From assembly GCA_014762585.1 (NCBI GenBank), contig JABURN010000039.1, positions 1 to 6,466 on the forward strand: a DNA stretch of 6,466 bases, written 5' to 3'. Under the pieces are notes generated by a model. The model had not been told where the DNA came from. It saw only the letters and a program-made list of their open reading frames with translations, and ran no database searches. Positions 5,887 through 6,466 of this stretch are shown piece after piece. Position 1 is the first letter of the stretch. The number at the start of each line of letters is the position of its first letter. Source of the DNA: Methylophaga sp. (GTDB lineage: Bacteria > Pseudomonadota > Gammaproteobacteria > Nitrosococcales > Methylophagaceae). The translations under genes were made by a program, and so were the position numbers.

Positions 5887-6466
5887 ATGTTACGTCTGTA
5901 TCAGATTGAGCATGGATTGATTCAGGAAATCCCGCTGGATGAGTCGCGGCTGGAGAGCCAGTTGCTGGCAGCGGACTGGATTGATGCGCTTGAACCGGAC
6001 GAGCAGGAGCGTGCGTTACTGGCGAAACTGTTCAGTGATGAGCTGCCGGATGTCGATGATGTCGAGGAAATAGAAGCCTCGGCACGCTGTTTTACCGATC
6101 AGGATGGCCTCCACCTGCATACCCTGTTTCTGGGCATGGCCGAAGGTCGCCATCATACGGTTTCAGTCGCCTTTGTACTGCAGCCCGAGCGACTGATCGC
6201 AATTCGCGACGGTGAACTCAGTGATTTCCGCCTGCTGAGAATGCGTGCCCGTCGCGGTCAGGTCAGCTGTGAAACACCGACGGAACTGCTGGTGACCCTG
6301 TTTGAGCAGAAAGTGGAAAACCACGCCGATAATATCGAGGATATTCATCATCAGCTGGAGCGGGTCAGCCATGCAGTGCTGGAAGATGAAGCCACCGATC
6401 TTGAAGCCGCTCTTAGTCAGCTGGCACGTCTGGAAGACAGTAACGGCAAAATCCGCCTGTGTCTGA
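5887..6466 (+). CDS. corA: Magnesium/cobalt transport protein CorA (5' part, runs off right edge)
   Basis: CorA is the pentameric channel that brings Mg2+ (and Co2+, Ni2+) into the cytoplasm. The 193 codons visible encode the N-terminal cytoplasmic domain, which gates the pore. Matches to E. coli CorA run throughout: WIDALEPDEQER (31-42), VEEIEASARCFTDQDGLHLH (59-78), RDGELSDFRLLRMRAR (107-122), ELLVTLFEQKVE near 133-144, and RLEDSNGKIRLCL (181-193). This is the enteric-type CorA rather than the Thermotoga type. The ATG is five bases after AGGAG (5877-5881), a good ribosome binding site. The final base, A, starts codon 194. The two membrane helices and the GMN selectivity motif lie beyond the window. 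No promoter is evident in the 40-base gap, so it may be cotranscribed with the symporter. Confidence 0.95.
   Translation, partial: MLRLYQIEHGLIQEIPLDESRLESQLLAADWIDALEPDEQERALLAKLFSDELPDVDDVEEIEASARCFTDQDGLHLHTLFLGMAEGRHHTVSVAFVLQPERLIAIRDGELSDFRLLRMRARRGQVSCETPTELLVTLFEQKVENHADNIEDIHHQLERVSHAVLEDEATDLEAALSQLARLEDSNGKIRLCL

Noticed and set aside
1..6466. A novel defence, mobile or biosynthetic system
   Set aside because: All long genes belong to known housekeeping or transport families, in an order that is standard at least from dnaA to mnmE. I saw no insertion sequences, direct repeat arrays or unexplained coding stretch.

Overview
This window suggests a gammaproteobacterium outside the enteric group. 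The evidence is the core block dnaA (divergent) / rpmH-rnpA-yidD-yidC-mnmE, DnaA and CorA proteins that resemble the Escherichia coli forms residue by residue, and a base composition a little above half G+C by eye. I cannot place it reliably below class. All genes recognised here are housekeeping genes or ordinary transporters. I found no mobile element, CRISPR array, tRNA, rRNA or prophage sequence.

Layout. Positions 1-420 on the minus strand hold the first 140 codons of dnaA, which starts with GTG and runs off the left edge. Positions 421-689 are the divergent intergenic region. It holds a likely sigma-70 promoter for dnaA, a strong sigma-70 promoter for rpmH and a possible hairpin in the rpmH leader, but no consensus DnaA boxes. 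Then, all on the plus strand, come rpmH (690-824), rnpA (854-1207, TTG start), yidD (1192-1428), yidC (1421-3058) and mnmE (3065-4408). These five genes are tightly packed or overlapping and look like one operon. An 85-base gap with a possible promoter and an inverted repeat precedes a sodium:alanine/glycine symporter gene (4494-5846). After 40 more bases, the 5' part of corA (5887 to the right edge) begins.

How the genes work together. dnaA starts chromosome replication. rpmH and rnpA supply ribosomal protein L34 and the protein subunit of RNase P. YidD and YidC serve inner-membrane protein insertion. MnmE, with MnmG (not in this window), modifies the wobble uridine of certain tRNAs. The operon therefore links translation, tRNA maturation and modification, and membrane biogenesis. 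The symporter and the CorA magnesium channel are separate transport functions and probably belong to one or two later transcription units.

The points most worth a second look concern gene expression rather than new gene content. Both dnaA and rnpA use non-ATG starts that sit just downstream of an out-of-frame ATG. The rnpA Shine-Dalgarno sequence can pair with CCTC-type sequence just upstream. The rpmH leader can fold into a clear stem-loop. The dnaA-rpmH gap lacks the DnaA boxes expected if it were the origin.
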